64,000 nucleotides of DNA from Isoperla grammatica (taxonomy: Eukaryota > Arthropoda > Insecta > Plecoptera > Perlodidae). Each line of letters opens with the position of its first letter. Positions within the stretch are counted from its first letter, which is position 1. The DNA lies in the NCBI GenBank assembly GCA_945910005.1, contig OX246749.1:30644311-30708310 (forward strand). Direction: 5' to 3'. Shown here piece by piece: positions 49,101-54,739 of the stretch. Below the pieces are notes generated by a model, which was given only the letters and a program-made list of their open reading frames with translations, ran no database searches and was not told the origin of the DNA. A program made the position numbers and the translations under genes.

Positions 49101-52100
49101 CCAGTGTGTTACATGTGCGGTATAGAGGAAGAAGACGGGCAGAACTTCTTGCCAGACCTAGAGTTTGACATGTCCTTCTGTAATAAAGCCAGCAGCAGGT
49201 ACGTGCACACACCCAGGGTGTTACATGTGCGATATAGAGGAAGAAGACGGGCAGAACTTCTTGCCAGACCTAGAGTTTGACATGTCCTTCTGTAATAAAG
49301 CCAGCAGCAGGTACGTGCACACACCCAGGGTGTTACATGTGCGGTATAGAGGAAGAAGACGGGCAGAACTTCTTGCCAGACCTAGAGTTTGACATGTCCT
49401 TCTGTAATAAAGCCAGCAGCAGGTACGTGCACACACCCAGGGTGTTACATGTGCGGTATAGAGGAAGAAGACGGGCAGAACTTCTTGCCAGACCTATAGT
49501 TTGACATGTCCTTCTGTAATAAAGCCAGCAGCAGGTACGTGCACACACCCAGGGTGTTACATGTGCGATATAGAGGAAGAAGACGGGCAGAACTTCTTGC
49601 CAGACCTATAGTTTGACATGTCCTTCTGTAATAAAGCCAGCAGCAGGTACGTGCACACACCCAGGGTGTTACATGTGCGATATAGAGGAAGAAGACGGGC
49701 AGAACTTTTTGCCAGACCTATAGTTTGACATGTCCTTCTGTAATAAAGCCAGCAGCAGGTACGTGCACACACCCAGGGTGTTACATGTGTACACGTACAT
49801 GTAATATTTAGTTCTGAGAGATGTGTGTTCTGTTTGACACAAAGAGGTCGTACAGTACTACTGTTTTGCGAAGCGACGAGATAACTAGAGCCTCAGGAAA
49901 GAAGTTGTAGAAATATTGTAAATAGTAGATTAGATGAACTAAAGGTATAAGATAGGCTAGATGTCTGAAAACCAAATGTTTTATTAATTTTGTTATGAGC
50001 AGAAAGTATTCATTGCAATACCAAATATTTCTGATATTAAATAATGTATACTTTCTAAGAGATATTAATTGATGCATAAAAACAATAACTGAACATGCTA
50101 GTTTAAATATGATCCTAACCTTTTTGTTGCATCATTAAAAACTCCTGTATGGAATATTGCTCAACAACACCCTTTAAATGAAATAATCTTCTTTGAGATC
50201 TAAAATTTGTGTTCTATTTTCATTTAAGAGGAAGGACTACTAGCCAATATTAAAACCCGCGAAATTAACGTATTTTCGTCATATCGCAATAACGCCACAC
50301 AATATCGAAACAGTGACACCTACGCATATTTTGGATTCGTGAGAGCTCAATACCAAATGAAAAAGATTTCGTAGATTGTAGTAATTATAGCTGTAATTTC
50401 TAATTGTAAATTAGTTCAATTAAAAATAATAATTATAATTACTGCAAACTAATAAATCTTTTTCATACGGTATTGAGCTCTCACGAATCCAAAGTATGCG
50501 TAGGTGTCACTGTTTCGATATTGTGTGGTGTTATTGAGATATGACGAAAATAAATTAATTTCGCGGGTTTTAATATTGGCCAGTAGTCCTTCCTCTTAAA
50601 GGTTATTTTCCTACTTCAACTAAAGTCACTCTACACAGCAAAAGGGTTAAGTGAGGAAATTAGCAAGAGTTGATGTACTTTATAATCTTAGTACAGTACA
50701 GTATGATTGCCAATGGCATGATTTGACGCTGCCCCATTTTTCGAACGTGTATTTTTCACTGCCAACCAAATCATCATATGAATAATTTAATATTCTGAAA
50801 ATGGACTTTTTGAAAAATTATAAAAACTGCTTGCGCTGCCCTATGCCTGCACTGCCCAATGCTTGCACTGCCCAATGCTTGCACTGCCCAATGCTTGCAC
50901 TGCCCTGTGCTTGCACTGCCCAATGATTGCACTGCCCAATGCTTGCACTGCCCAATGCTTGCACTGCCCTATGCTTGTACTGCCCAATGCTTGCACTGCC
51001 CTGTGCTTGCACTGCCCAATGCTTGCACTGCCCTATGCTTGCACTGCCCAATGCTTGCACTACCCAATGCTTGCACTGCCCTGTGCTTGCACTGCCCAAT
51101 GCTTGCACTGCCCAATGCTTGCACTGCCCTATGCTTGCACTGCCCAATGCTTGCACTGCCCTATGCTTGCACTACCCAATGCTTGCACTGCCCAATGCTT
51201 GCACTGCCCAATGATTGCACTGATCATGCTTGCACTGCCCTGTGCTTACACTGCCCAATACTTGTACTGCCCAATGCTTGCACTGTCCTATGCTTGAACT
51301 GCCCAATGCTTGCACTGCCCTATGCTTGTACTACCCAATGCTTGCACTGCCCAATGATTGCACTGACCATGCTTGCACTGCCCTGTGCTTGCACTGCCCA
51401 ATGCTTGTACTGCCCAATGCTTGCACTGCCCAATGCTTGCACTGCCCAATGCTTGCACTGCCCAATGCTTGCACTGCCCAATGCTTGCACTGCCCAATGC
51501 TTGCACTGCCCAATGCTTGCACTGCCCAATGCTTGCACTGCCCAATGCTTGCACTGCCCAATGCTTGCACTGCCCTATGCTTGCACTGCCCAATACTTGC
51601 ACTACCCAATGCTTGTACTGCCCAATGCTTGCACTGCCCAATGCTTGCACTGCCCAATGCTTGCACTGCCCAATGCTTGTACTGCCCAATGCTTGCACTG
51701 ACCATGCTTGCACTGTCCAATGCTTGCACTGCCCTATGCTTGCACTGCCCAATGCTTGCACTGCCCTGTGCTTGTACTGCCCAATGCTTGCACTGCCCAA
51801 TGCTTGCACTGCCCTATGCTTGCACTGACCATGCTTGCACTGTCCAATGCTTGCACTGCCCTATGCTTGCACTGCCCAATGCTTGCACTGCCCTGTGCTT
51901 GTACTGCCCAATGATTGCACTGCCCAATGCTTGCTCTGCCCAATGCTTGCACTGCCCTGTGCTTGCACTGCCCAATGCTTGCACTGCCCAATGCTTGCAC
52001 TGCCCAATGCTTGTTCTGCCCAATGCTTGCACTGCCCTGTTGAGTGGACAAGCTGTGTCTCAACAGGTTCTCCATGAACAGCAACAACGCTGAAAGCGGC

Positions 52101-52244
52101 TCCAAGCTCATCGAGTGTAAGATGCCAGAGAGCCTCGTGAGTGAACCCGCACAGTTCAAGAAGTGCAGCGATCGCTCCTCTTACTTGAAGCGAAGGCCCT
52201 CGATACAACGCCTCGAGACGCTTTCCCTCGTCGGGGAGGCGTAA
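24923..52244 (+). CDS. TSP1-repeat/laminin-G/Ig transmembrane receptor gene (multi-exon, 5' end missing)
   Basis: Eighteen exons listed below join with matching phases into one open frame of about 1,115 codons; two 27-nt microexons may add 18 more. Predicted order: linker, TSP1 repeat, Cys-containing module, three TSP1 repeats, two laminin-G domains, one Ig domain, one transmembrane helix, then a ~245-residue cytoplasmic tail. TSP1, LamG and Ig domains usually act in cell-surface or matrix recognition, so an adhesion or guidance receptor is a reasonable inference; ligand and pathway cannot be read from sequence. The signal peptide exon must lie upstream of 24.8 kb and was not found. Introns contain tandem arrays carrying copies of the gene's own splice boundaries. 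I do not recognise a named orthologue with this exact order. Confidence 0.8.
26011..26181 (+). CDS. Receptor exon: unassigned cysteine-containing module
   Basis: Phase 1-1, 171 nt, with a pyrimidine-rich acceptor (TGTTGCCGTGTTGAG) and a GTGACA donor. It encodes 57 residues starting CSPKEYETMLLGDPLR, then EVIKVVHERFPALADRC and NTCRYETVESVLQEGAV. It is not a TSP1 repeat and matches no domain I recognise; predicted character is mixed helical with three cysteines. Exon status rests on the open phase-compatible frame, protein-like composition and the fact that, like other exons here, its 3' boundary has seeded a tandem array. Confidence 0.55.
26161..27276 (+). repeat. 72-bp donor-containing tandem array (array 1)
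   Basis: About 15-16 units of 72 bp. Each repeats the last ~21 nt of exon 26011-26181 plus the GTGACA donor and ~51 bp of intron (CATCCTGTCTATCCTGTTAC, CTCACACTACG). The donor context GAGCCGTAGGTGACA is unchanged in every unit. The exon's TTGCAGGAAGG is TTGCACGAGGG or TTGCATGAGGG in nearly all intronic units. The last unit is interrupted by a MITE. Confidence 0.95.
27278..27469. mobile_element. MITE inserted in the last unit of array 1
   Basis: The left end AGGCTGGTCCACACAGATTT is the inverse of the right end AAATCTGTGTGGACCAGCCC (one or two mismatches), and homology extends ~45 bp through AAGCATAATATTTAAGG. TTA is directly repeated outside both ends (27275-27277 and 27470-27472), as in Harbinger-type elements. 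192 bp, no coding capacity. Array units show the empty site; about 7 bp of the unit is missing on the left. Confidence 0.75.
27473..28506. other. Intron with a candidate microexon
   Basis: AT-rich intron between exons 26011-26181 and 28507-28686. The only candidate exon is the 27-nt segment at 28013-28039. No repeats of note. Confidence 0.5.
28013..28039 (+). CDS. Candidate 27-nt microexon of the receptor gene
   Basis: A strong acceptor (GTCTTCTGTCTTCTGTTCTAG) precedes 27 nt open in phase 1-1 and followed by GTAAAA. It would add about GLLDLPALC before TSP1 repeat 2. An alternative donor further on (CCCTG then GTAAGC) would give a stop in this phase. Support is the acceptor and the phase only. 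Confidence 0.3.
28507..28686 (+). CDS. Receptor exon: TSP1 repeat 2
   Basis: Phase 1-1, 180 nt, acceptor TTGTTCCGCCAG, donor GTAATA. A complete TSP1 repeat: GGWTNWATWTACSAICGPG, then LQYRTRSCTNPRP and a closing CQGKGLDSQACTGLAC. It has six cysteines in the usual order and the WxxWxxW layer. CSAIC lacks the Ser/Thr directly before the second cysteine, so O-fucosylation is not predicted. Confidence 0.85.
29205..34622 (+). repeat. 64/53-bp acceptor-containing tandem array (array 2)
   Basis: Roughly 85-95 units over 5.4 kb. The long unit (64 bp) starts with the acceptor CACTGTTCTAG and the first ~43 nt of exon 34623-34751 (ACGGCAGCTGGAGTCAGTGG...), then ~21 bp ending in the next acceptor. A short unit (53 bp) lacks ACGGCAGCTGG. 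Short and long units are interspersed, and variants GTGTGAG, AGTAGTGTGAG and AAGGCAGC mark sub-blocks that recur in the same order (for example around 31.26-32.1 kb and 32.4-33.0 kb), showing block amplification. No unit except the last has the rest of the exon or a donor. Confidence 0.95.
34623..34751 (+). CDS. Receptor exon: TSP1 repeat 3, first half
   Basis: Phase 1-1, 129 nt; it uses the last acceptor of array 2 and a GTGGTT donor (a donor 3 nt downstream, GTTGGT, is equally in frame). It encodes GSWSQWSEWSGCSKECGPG, then YRRRERVCTGSRKKKEA. The second half of the repeat is on the next exon. The final Lys-rich loop is longer and more basic than usual for a TSP1 repeat. Confidence 0.85.
35086..35205 (+). 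CDS. Receptor exon: TSP1 repeat 3, second half
   Basis: Phase 1-1, 120 nt, acceptor ACTGTTTGCAG, donor GTACGT. It encodes a linker of about 24 residues (KRNLTPRQIATQLVKTVD), then CSGPSEEFEECNLRDC, the closing half of a TSP1 repeat. Together with the previous exon this is an intron-split repeat with an enlarged central loop. Confidence 0.8.
35709..35879 (+). CDS. Receptor exon: TSP1 repeat 4
   Basis: Phase 1-1, 171 nt, acceptor TTGGTTGCAG, donor GTAAGA. A complete repeat: NGGWSAWEKWSACSVTCGFG, then VQYRARSCNAPPPHGRGFPC and LEMQHCYLGPC. CSVTCGFG fits the CxxS/TCxxG O-fucosylation sequon, the only clear one among the four repeats, and WSAWEKW has C-mannosylation-type spacing. Confidence 0.9.
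35880..36858 (+). repeat. 121-bp donor-containing tandem array (array 3)
   Basis: After the authentic donor at 35880, eight further units of ~121 bp (two of ~120) each repeat the last ~80 nt of exon 35709-35879, the CACAAGTAAGAC donor and ~45 bp of intron (AACACAAGTCTGTTCATTCC, AGTCACCATC). Every intronic unit lacks 16 nt of the exon (the GCACGGCAGGGGCTTC region), so the units stem from one deleted founder. Confidence 0.95.
36859..37260. other. Intron between arrays 3 and 4
   Basis: About 400 bp of ordinary AT-rich intron with no coding signal, separating two arrays that carry opposite splice sites. Confidence 0.6.
37261..38530 (+). repeat. 157-bp acceptor-containing tandem array (array 4)
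   Basis: Eight units precede the full exon copy; acceptors (GTGCTGTGTTTCAG) end at 37274, 37431, 37588, 37745, 37902, 38059, 38216, 38373 and 38530, an exact 157-bp period. Each unit holds the first ~133 nt of exon 38531-38790 and no donor. 157 is not a multiple of three, and one frame contains an ACATAA-derived stop in most units, so reading through from an upstream acceptor shifts the frame. Unit 3 also has an in-frame TGA (CCCTGAGGT, near 37702). Confidence 0.95.
38531..38790 (+). CDS. Receptor exon: laminin-G domain 1, first part
   Basis: Phase 1-0, 260 nt, using the ninth and last acceptor of array 4 and a GTAAGT donor. It encodes AVFHGDGVLSYMPLGQPSRL, then LHLYIRFMPVYPWGQLV and, after EGCEGSKCDVMQLHLESSYL, VWHVNVQGCVATAVSESKLD. 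The F-x-GD-x-x-x-YxPL start and the I-x-F-x-P-x-x-x-G-x-L strand pattern are those of a LamG sandwich. Only this copy is followed by the remaining exon and a donor. Confidence 0.8.
39313..39531 (+). CDS. Receptor exon: laminin-G domain 1, second part
   Basis: Phase 0-0, 219 nt, acceptor ATACGTCAACAG, donor GTGCGT. WHEALLTVTGTKITMRIND is the W-H-x-x-x-V...G...I-x-V strand pair of LamG, and GEKFQGHIESLAVNFNTLLL is the closing FxGxI-type strand. It completes the first LamG domain. Confidence 0.8.
40086..40232 (+). CDS. Receptor exon: laminin-G domain 2, start
   Basis: Phase 0-0, 147 nt, acceptor CTTCTGTGTTTAG, donor GTACGG. After a linker (NDAGVAPYDASNVHYETTD) it encodes FRHFADGAFIEASCPVNED, then HWL. 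FADGAFIEA corresponds to the FxGxSYxEY start of a LamG domain and aligns with FHGDGVLSY in LamG 1. Confidence 0.7.
40651..40863 (+). CDS. Receptor exon: laminin-G domain 2, core
   Basis: Phase 0-0, 213 nt, acceptor CACGTTGCATCTCCAG, donor GTGAGT. It starts VEVAVRLDTIDGVLLLMPGE, which continues HWL of the previous exon into the FRT-x-x-x-DGxLL strand of LamG, then YTEVMLERGRIKLRTYC and AGQWIHVAVNRGGELR, the GxWHxVxVxR strand. The frame stays open upstream to 40553, but the phase and the domain alignment favour the start used here. Confidence 0.75.
40864..42495 (+). repeat. 113-bp donor-containing tandem array (array 5)
   Basis: About 14-15 units of 113 bp follow the authentic donor at 40864. 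Each repeats the last ~105 nt of exon 40651-40863 minus ~31 nt (the GAGCGAGGTCGCATCAAGC region) and a GTGAG donor fused directly to exon sequence TACACGGAGGT. One donor is changed to GTGATT (41090) and one to GTGAAT (42217). 113 is not a multiple of three. The overlapping ~66-89-codon frames on both strands are artefacts of the array. Confidence 0.95.
42496..42940. other. Intron after array 5
   Basis: Ordinary AT-rich intron with an AAAT microsatellite at about 42812-42865. No coding signal. Confidence 0.6.
42941..43093 (+). CDS. Receptor exon: laminin-G domain 2, continuation
   Basis: Phase 0-0, 153 nt, acceptor GTCTCTGTGTTGCAG, donor GTAAGA. It encodes DGVCENGPCDVGMTVNGGER, then VSLSATATEH and CKGSFYIGNIPQHLR. 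The SFYIGNIP segment is the FYxGGxP strand of LamG domains, shortened. Four cysteines, two close together near the start. Confidence 0.8.
43644..43818 (+). CDS. Receptor exon: laminin-G domain 2, end
   Basis: Phase 0-1, 175 nt, acceptor CGTTCTGTCCACAG, donor GTAGAC. LSGVLGHLAIDGELEDISRL matches the closing FxGCIxxLxINGxxLDL strand of LamG with the usual cysteine replaced by valine. The exon ends with an Arg/Ser-rich linker to the Ig domain. Confidence 0.8.
43955..44101 (+). CDS. Receptor exon: Ig domain, first half
   Basis: Phase 1-1, 147 nt, acceptor TGTGTTGCGTAG, donor GTAAAG. GQQVNLRCYYNQEE carries the B-strand cysteine and ASWLRL the core tryptophan of an Ig domain. The second half, with the F-strand cysteine, is on the next exon. 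Confidence 0.8.
44102..44615. other. Intron within the Ig domain, with a relic acceptor copy
   Basis: At 44470-44500 TCTCCTTGCAGGGCAGCCAA repeats the acceptor and first ~12 nt of the next exon (TGTCTTGCAGGGCAGCCAACT at 44608) ~131 bp upstream, then diverges with a stop. It looks like a decayed single duplication of a splice acceptor, of the same kind as the arrays. Confidence 0.55.
44616..44801 (+). CDS. Receptor exon: Ig domain, second half
   Basis: Phase 1-1, 186 nt, acceptor ACTCGTGTCTTGCAG, donor GTAACC. HLTAPSYHNREAVEGFYQCR contains the G-x-YxC F strand of an Ig domain, and TILVAYGVSLLDS is the G strand. With the previous exon it forms one Ig domain placed next to the membrane. Confidence 0.8.
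44871..46013. mobile_element. Non-autonomous hAT element in an intron
   Basis: TAGGGGTGTGCGAG at the left is the inverse of CTCGCACACCCCTA at the right, flanked by an exact 8-bp target duplication AACAACAC (44863-44870 and 46014-46021). 8-bp duplications and (C/T)AGGGGTGTGC ends are hAT hallmarks. Subterminal DNA is rich in CGAGCCGAGC/GCTCGGCTCG words on both sides. There is no transposase in the 1,143 bp. Confidence 0.85.
46073..46184 (+). CDS. Receptor exon: transmembrane helix
   Basis: Phase 1-2, 112 nt, acceptor GTTTGTTTTAG, donor GTAAGT. It encodes GIRDMIDK, then the hydrophobic run AIIILALLALLMAIHLLIF followed by ICCMYSHDNN. A single helix with Cys residues at its cytoplasmic end, possible palmitoylation sites. 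It separates the Ig ectodomain from the tail. Confidence 0.85.
46300..46545 (+). repeat. 82-bp acceptor-containing repeat (array 6)
   Basis: About three units of 82 bp (GATGTTGGGACTATCTCTG at 46327, 46409 and 46491) each include the pyrimidine tract CTCCACCTTCCTT and the first ~20 nt of exon 46528-46669. Only the last unit has a usable acceptor (CTTGCAG); in the two upstream units the same position reads CTTGGGG, so the AG is missing. Confidence 0.85.
46528..46669 (+). CDS. Receptor exon: cytoplasmic tail, part 1
   Basis: Phase 2-0, 142 nt, acceptor CACCTTCCTTGCAG, donor GTACCG. An acidic/serine-rich juxtamembrane region with SPCESDESELSWEPPLPPIP; the PPLPPIP stretch has PxxP spacing of an SH3-domain ligand. 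Follows the membrane exon with matching phase. Confidence 0.75.
46901..48483. mobile_element. Tc1/mariner-pogo-like element in an intron
   Basis: The right end, inverted, reads CAGTGGAGCATCAATTATAC; the left end reads CAGTACTTATAGGTTTTTCG. Both start CAGT, are flanked by TA (46899-46900 and 48484-48485) and lead into several TATACGTTAT/ACGTATAA words. The 1.58-kb interior has no transposase frame but includes a CpG-rich stretch (about 47880-48060) and poly-C near 48283-48303. TIR similarity is only moderate. Confidence 0.5.
48568..48974 (+). CDS. Receptor exon: cytoplasmic tail, part 2 (includes one array unit)
   Basis: Phase 0-2, 407 nt. The start after CACCTTGGAG is chosen because it matches the phase 0 end of the previous exon; the frame is open a little further upstream. 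The end at the GTACGT at 48975 is chosen because its phase 2 matches the last exon, whereas the earlier GTACGT at 48863 is phase 1 and would give a frame error. The peptide has a Thr/Ser/Pro-rich half, then two related segments GQNFLPDFNYDMSWC and GQNFLPDLEFDMSFC, the second coming from the first array unit. VYDIE could be a tyrosine-phosphorylation site. Confidence 0.65.
48863..49785 (+). repeat. 112-bp donor-containing tandem array (array 7)
   Basis: GTACGTGCACACACCCAG donors occur at 48863, 48975, 49087, 49199, 49311, 49423, 49535, 49647 and 49759, an exact 112-bp period. Each unit contains ~80 nt of exon end (GGGCAGAACTTCTTGCCAGA...) and the donor. Unit 1 is open and in frame with the gene; later units shift frame and reach a TGA (near 49054). 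Units 2 on are nearly identical to each other and more distant from unit 1. Confidence 0.95.
49786..50227. other. Intron, no feature recognised
   Basis: AT-rich intron after array 7. No coding signal or clear repeat; ends at the TTAA preceding the foldback element. Confidence 0.6.
50228..50595. mobile_element. Foldback MITE with TTAA target duplication
   Basis: Long inverted arms of about 150 bp: GAGGAAGGACTACTAGCCAA at the left against TTGGCCAGTAGTCCTTCCTC at the right, continuing through CCCGCGAAATT, CAATATCGAAACAGTGACAC and GAGAGCTCAATACC. TTAA flanks both ends (50224-50227 and 50596-50599), as for piggyBac-type insertions. There is no coding capacity; the central ~60 bp is AT-rich. Confidence 0.75.
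50828..52036 (+). repeat. 16-bp minisatellite ending just before the last exon
   Basis: About 75 units of GCACTGCCCAATGCTT with point variants (CCCTATG, CCCTGTG, GACCATG, TACTGCC). The 16-bp period makes all frames open on both strands for 100-290 codons with Cys-Thr-Ala-Gln or Gly-Ser-Ala-Ser repeats; these are artefacts. The array stops ~30 nt upstream of the final exon's acceptor, so it occupies the branch-point region of the intron. Confidence 0.95.
52067..52244 (+). CDS. Receptor exon: cytoplasmic tail, C-terminus and stop
   Basis: Phase 2 start, 178 nt, acceptor TGTGTCTCAACAG. It encodes FSMNSNNAESGSKLIECKMP, then a basic stretch SSYLKRRPSIQRLETLSLVG ending EA and TAA at 52242-52244. 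RRPSI fits a basophilic kinase (PKA-type) consensus. It completes the frame begun at 24923. Confidence 0.8.
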
Positions 52245-52460
52245 AACACATAATTTATTTGCAAAATGGTGATGGATTTCAACAAAAGAGGATATCATTT
52301 AAAAACTTGCATCAATATTTCTGCTTTGATTTGTGTAGTACAATAATATGTTTACAGTTGTGCAGTCAAACGCCAAATGTGTTTGAAGCTTTAATTTCAT
52401 GTGAATTACAAGTTTTTGTTTCGAATAAAATCAATGAATAAACTGAAATAAATCTATTTG
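52245..52460 (+). other. 3' untranslated region of the receptor gene
   Basis: AT-rich sequence directly after the stop codon, ending in a cluster of polyadenylation signals at 52424-52452. The exact cleavage site is not visible. Confidence 0.55.
52424..52452 (+). promoter_or_regulatory. Polyadenylation signals (three AATAAA)
   Basis: AATAAA occurs at 52424-52429, 52437-52442 and 52447-52452, about 180-205 nt after the receptor stop codon. Redundant signals of this type commonly mark a transcript end. Confidence 0.65.
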
Positions 52461-52750
52461 AGTCATTCTTTGTGTTTACCCAATATTGTCACTTTGTGAG
52501 GTTTCAGAAAGAACAACCTTAATGCTGCACGCACCTTTTGACTACTTGGCATTACACAAAATGAGCTTTCTGCATTCAGGAAGAATGTGATAAGCAACCG
52601 AATGTGGCTTGTGCCGCCTTAAGGAAGTCTTTGTGAAACCTCGTATTGTAGTGTGGTATACTATAAATTAATCAAACCTTGATTACATTAAAAGTTACAA
52701 TATCCGGTAAGCGTAAAAATCTTGTCGAGGTCTAATATTTAACTTAAGTC

Positions 52751-52848
52751 TTAATAATTCTTGGCTGTCGGGTGTCGCCGCGTCTGTCGTTTATTAAGGT
52801 TTTAATAAACGACAGACGCGGCGACACCCGACAGCCAAGAATTATTAA
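52751..52848. repeat. Perfect 47-bp hairpin with 4-nt loop
   Basis: 52751-52797 (starts TTAATAATTCTTGGCTGTCG) is the exact inverse of 52802-52848, separated by GGTT. The arms include a GC-rich GTGTCGCCGCGTCTGTCG core. No TIR/TSD signature is evident beyond the AT-rich ends. It could be a short foldback element or a recent inverted duplication; it is too perfect for a typical animal pre-miRNA. Confidence 0.9.
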
Positions 52849-53027
52849 TATTGACTCGGGCCGCGAAAGCCTACAACAAGTTTTAACATAAGTCTTGTTT
52901 TCATGTACGCGAGCGAATAGGTTTTCGACCAATCAGAAGGCTAAGATCTGCATGAACAGAAGAACCTTGTGAATGAAACAAACTGTCGATATATACTTCA
53001 TTTTGGTTGCTAGTTCGTTGCATTCGC

Positions 53028-53578
53028 ATGGCTCAGTTTATCCAAGAAAGTATACGTTTAAATGAACATTTTGTAAACAGAATCATTGACAAACTTCAAG
53101 TAGAGAAGCTCGCACTGCGTGGTTCGCTCGTCACCACGATAACGAGACTTTGCTCCGTAACCCGAGAACATTATACGCTGTTCAAGAACAAAGACAGAGC
53201 TACTCTCACGCGGAGAAGGAATATTCTCGGGGACATTTGGACCCGCACTTTCTCACTGTATGGATACAGAGCCCCCGGCAAACATGGATTATTTGCCGAC
53301 GGTTTGCATGCACGACCATTTGGCACTTCACACATCATTACACAATCAGTACGTACTACGTATACATTTCAGTCTATGACTGGGAAGGCCGTTGCTTCTT
53401 TACCACGTTTATACCACCCACCAGAAACCTACTGCGTGTGCACTCTTATTGCAACTATCCATATCACATGACATTAGACTCATATAATATTCCGTCCATA
53501 AACGAGTGGTGGTATGCTGACCACAAAAGATACTTCCAAAACCTGGTAACGTCCTTCATTTCTATACCTTTAAATTAA
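53028..53578 (+). pseudogene. Two overlapping frames of a decayed protein-coding sequence
   Basis: The frame starting ATG 53028 (MAQFIQESIRLNEHFVNRI) runs with protein-like composition to about LFADGLHARPFGTSH near 53330. From there the neighbouring frame looks more protein-like (WHFTHHYTISTYYVYISVYD, then PPTRNLLRVHSYCNYPYH) and runs to a stop at 53576-53578. This suggests one coding sequence broken by a frameshift around 53300-53330. DGLH recalls the C-terminal DxxH of SGNH hydrolases, but that is weak. It may also be a transposon remnant. Confidence 0.3.
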
Positions 53579-53976
53579 TTTAAAAAAACTGGCCATGCAA
53601 GTAGGAGAAGTCAGGAGTTGTGATTGCACAGCACAATGTACAGAACCACATAGGTCTTGTCTCTAGCATTAAAAAGGTGTGGTACAGTAGAACACTCCGG
53701 CGTCAATCTCAATCTGCTCTCACATCCCTTATGTTGCCACAAGACTTCAAGCCACCCTCATACTCTGCTGTAATGAGATATTCTTATAATCTTGCTCCAC
53801 TTGTAAACCATAAACTAAGTTAAAACCATCTGGAAGTCTCAAAAATGAAAAACATGATAGGACTATCGAAGCCAATACAATATTCACACAAATTAATTCA
53901 ATACAAATTAATAAATTTTTTGCAGAAACTAAGTTTTGAATTAGACTAAAAACTCGTTTTAAGTTCATCACTATTA

Positions 53977-54344
53977 CATACCTGCCAACTTTCCCGATTT
54001 AGTCAGGAAATGCCCGATTTTTAACCTTATTTCCGATTTCCCGATTTGGCACAGAATTTGTACGATTTTCACGAATTTTCAAGTATTTTACTGTAAATCG
54101 ATCAATTTTCGTATTTTCGGACCTAAAAGTTGGAATTTTTTCGAAGCTTGACCGCCAATATCTTGATGCCCAGTGTGCAGTGAGTTCAAACTCTGCCCAC
54201 TCACGAAATTATTCTCCAAAACCAGTCCTGGTACATGCACTGTTATTGCTATTTTTCACTGTTTATAACTATTTTTTGTCTTTCTTCTTTTTGTCTTTTT
54301 TTATAAATCTCCCTATTTTCAGTTTTGATAAGTTGGCAGGTATG
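53977..54344. mobile_element. MITE with CATACCTGCCAACTT ends
   Basis: CATACCTGCCAACTT at the left is the inverse of AAGTTGGCAGGTATG at the right, with CTATTA directly repeated outside (53971-53976 and 54345-54350). The 368-bp body contains several CCCGATTT words and no coding frame. TACCTGCCAACTTT-type ends occur on hAT-like MITEs of invertebrates; the class is inferred. Confidence 0.7.
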
Positions 54345-54739
54345 CTATTATGAATACGATAGTAATAAGCAAACTATTTTAGAAAGTATATACAGTAGTT
54401 ACAGTAGCAAACCACCATTACAGCTAATCAATGGTATTAAGTACCGGTATACAAATAGGCTATGGCATAATAAATGAGTCAATAGACATGATGTCGTATC
54501 AAGTGTTATAGCAGCAAACATAATTAATTCACTACTGTAGTAGCAAGTACAAATAATAACAGAAAATAATTTAACAGTTCCGACAACTGTTAATCAAGGG
54601 GGTGCGAGCCTACGATTTTGACCGAGCGTGGTAAAAAGCTTCATATTCAGACGAGATTATTATCATAATGACATTTTATTAGTTACGAGATCATTATTAT
54701 CCACGCTCCGTTTCTTGTCTCTGGCTAGGTAGGCTTCGC

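Noticed and set aside
50818..52093. Open frames up to ~290 codons on both strands in the 16-bp array
   Set aside because: A stop-free 48-bp coding period makes every frame open; products are Cys-Thr-Ala-Gln or Gly-Ser-Ala-Ser repeats.
54598..54660. Second hAT copy similar to the one at 44871
   Set aside because: GGGGGTGCGAGCCTACGAT resembles the hAT left end, but no matching right end or duplication was found, so only a fragment is possible.
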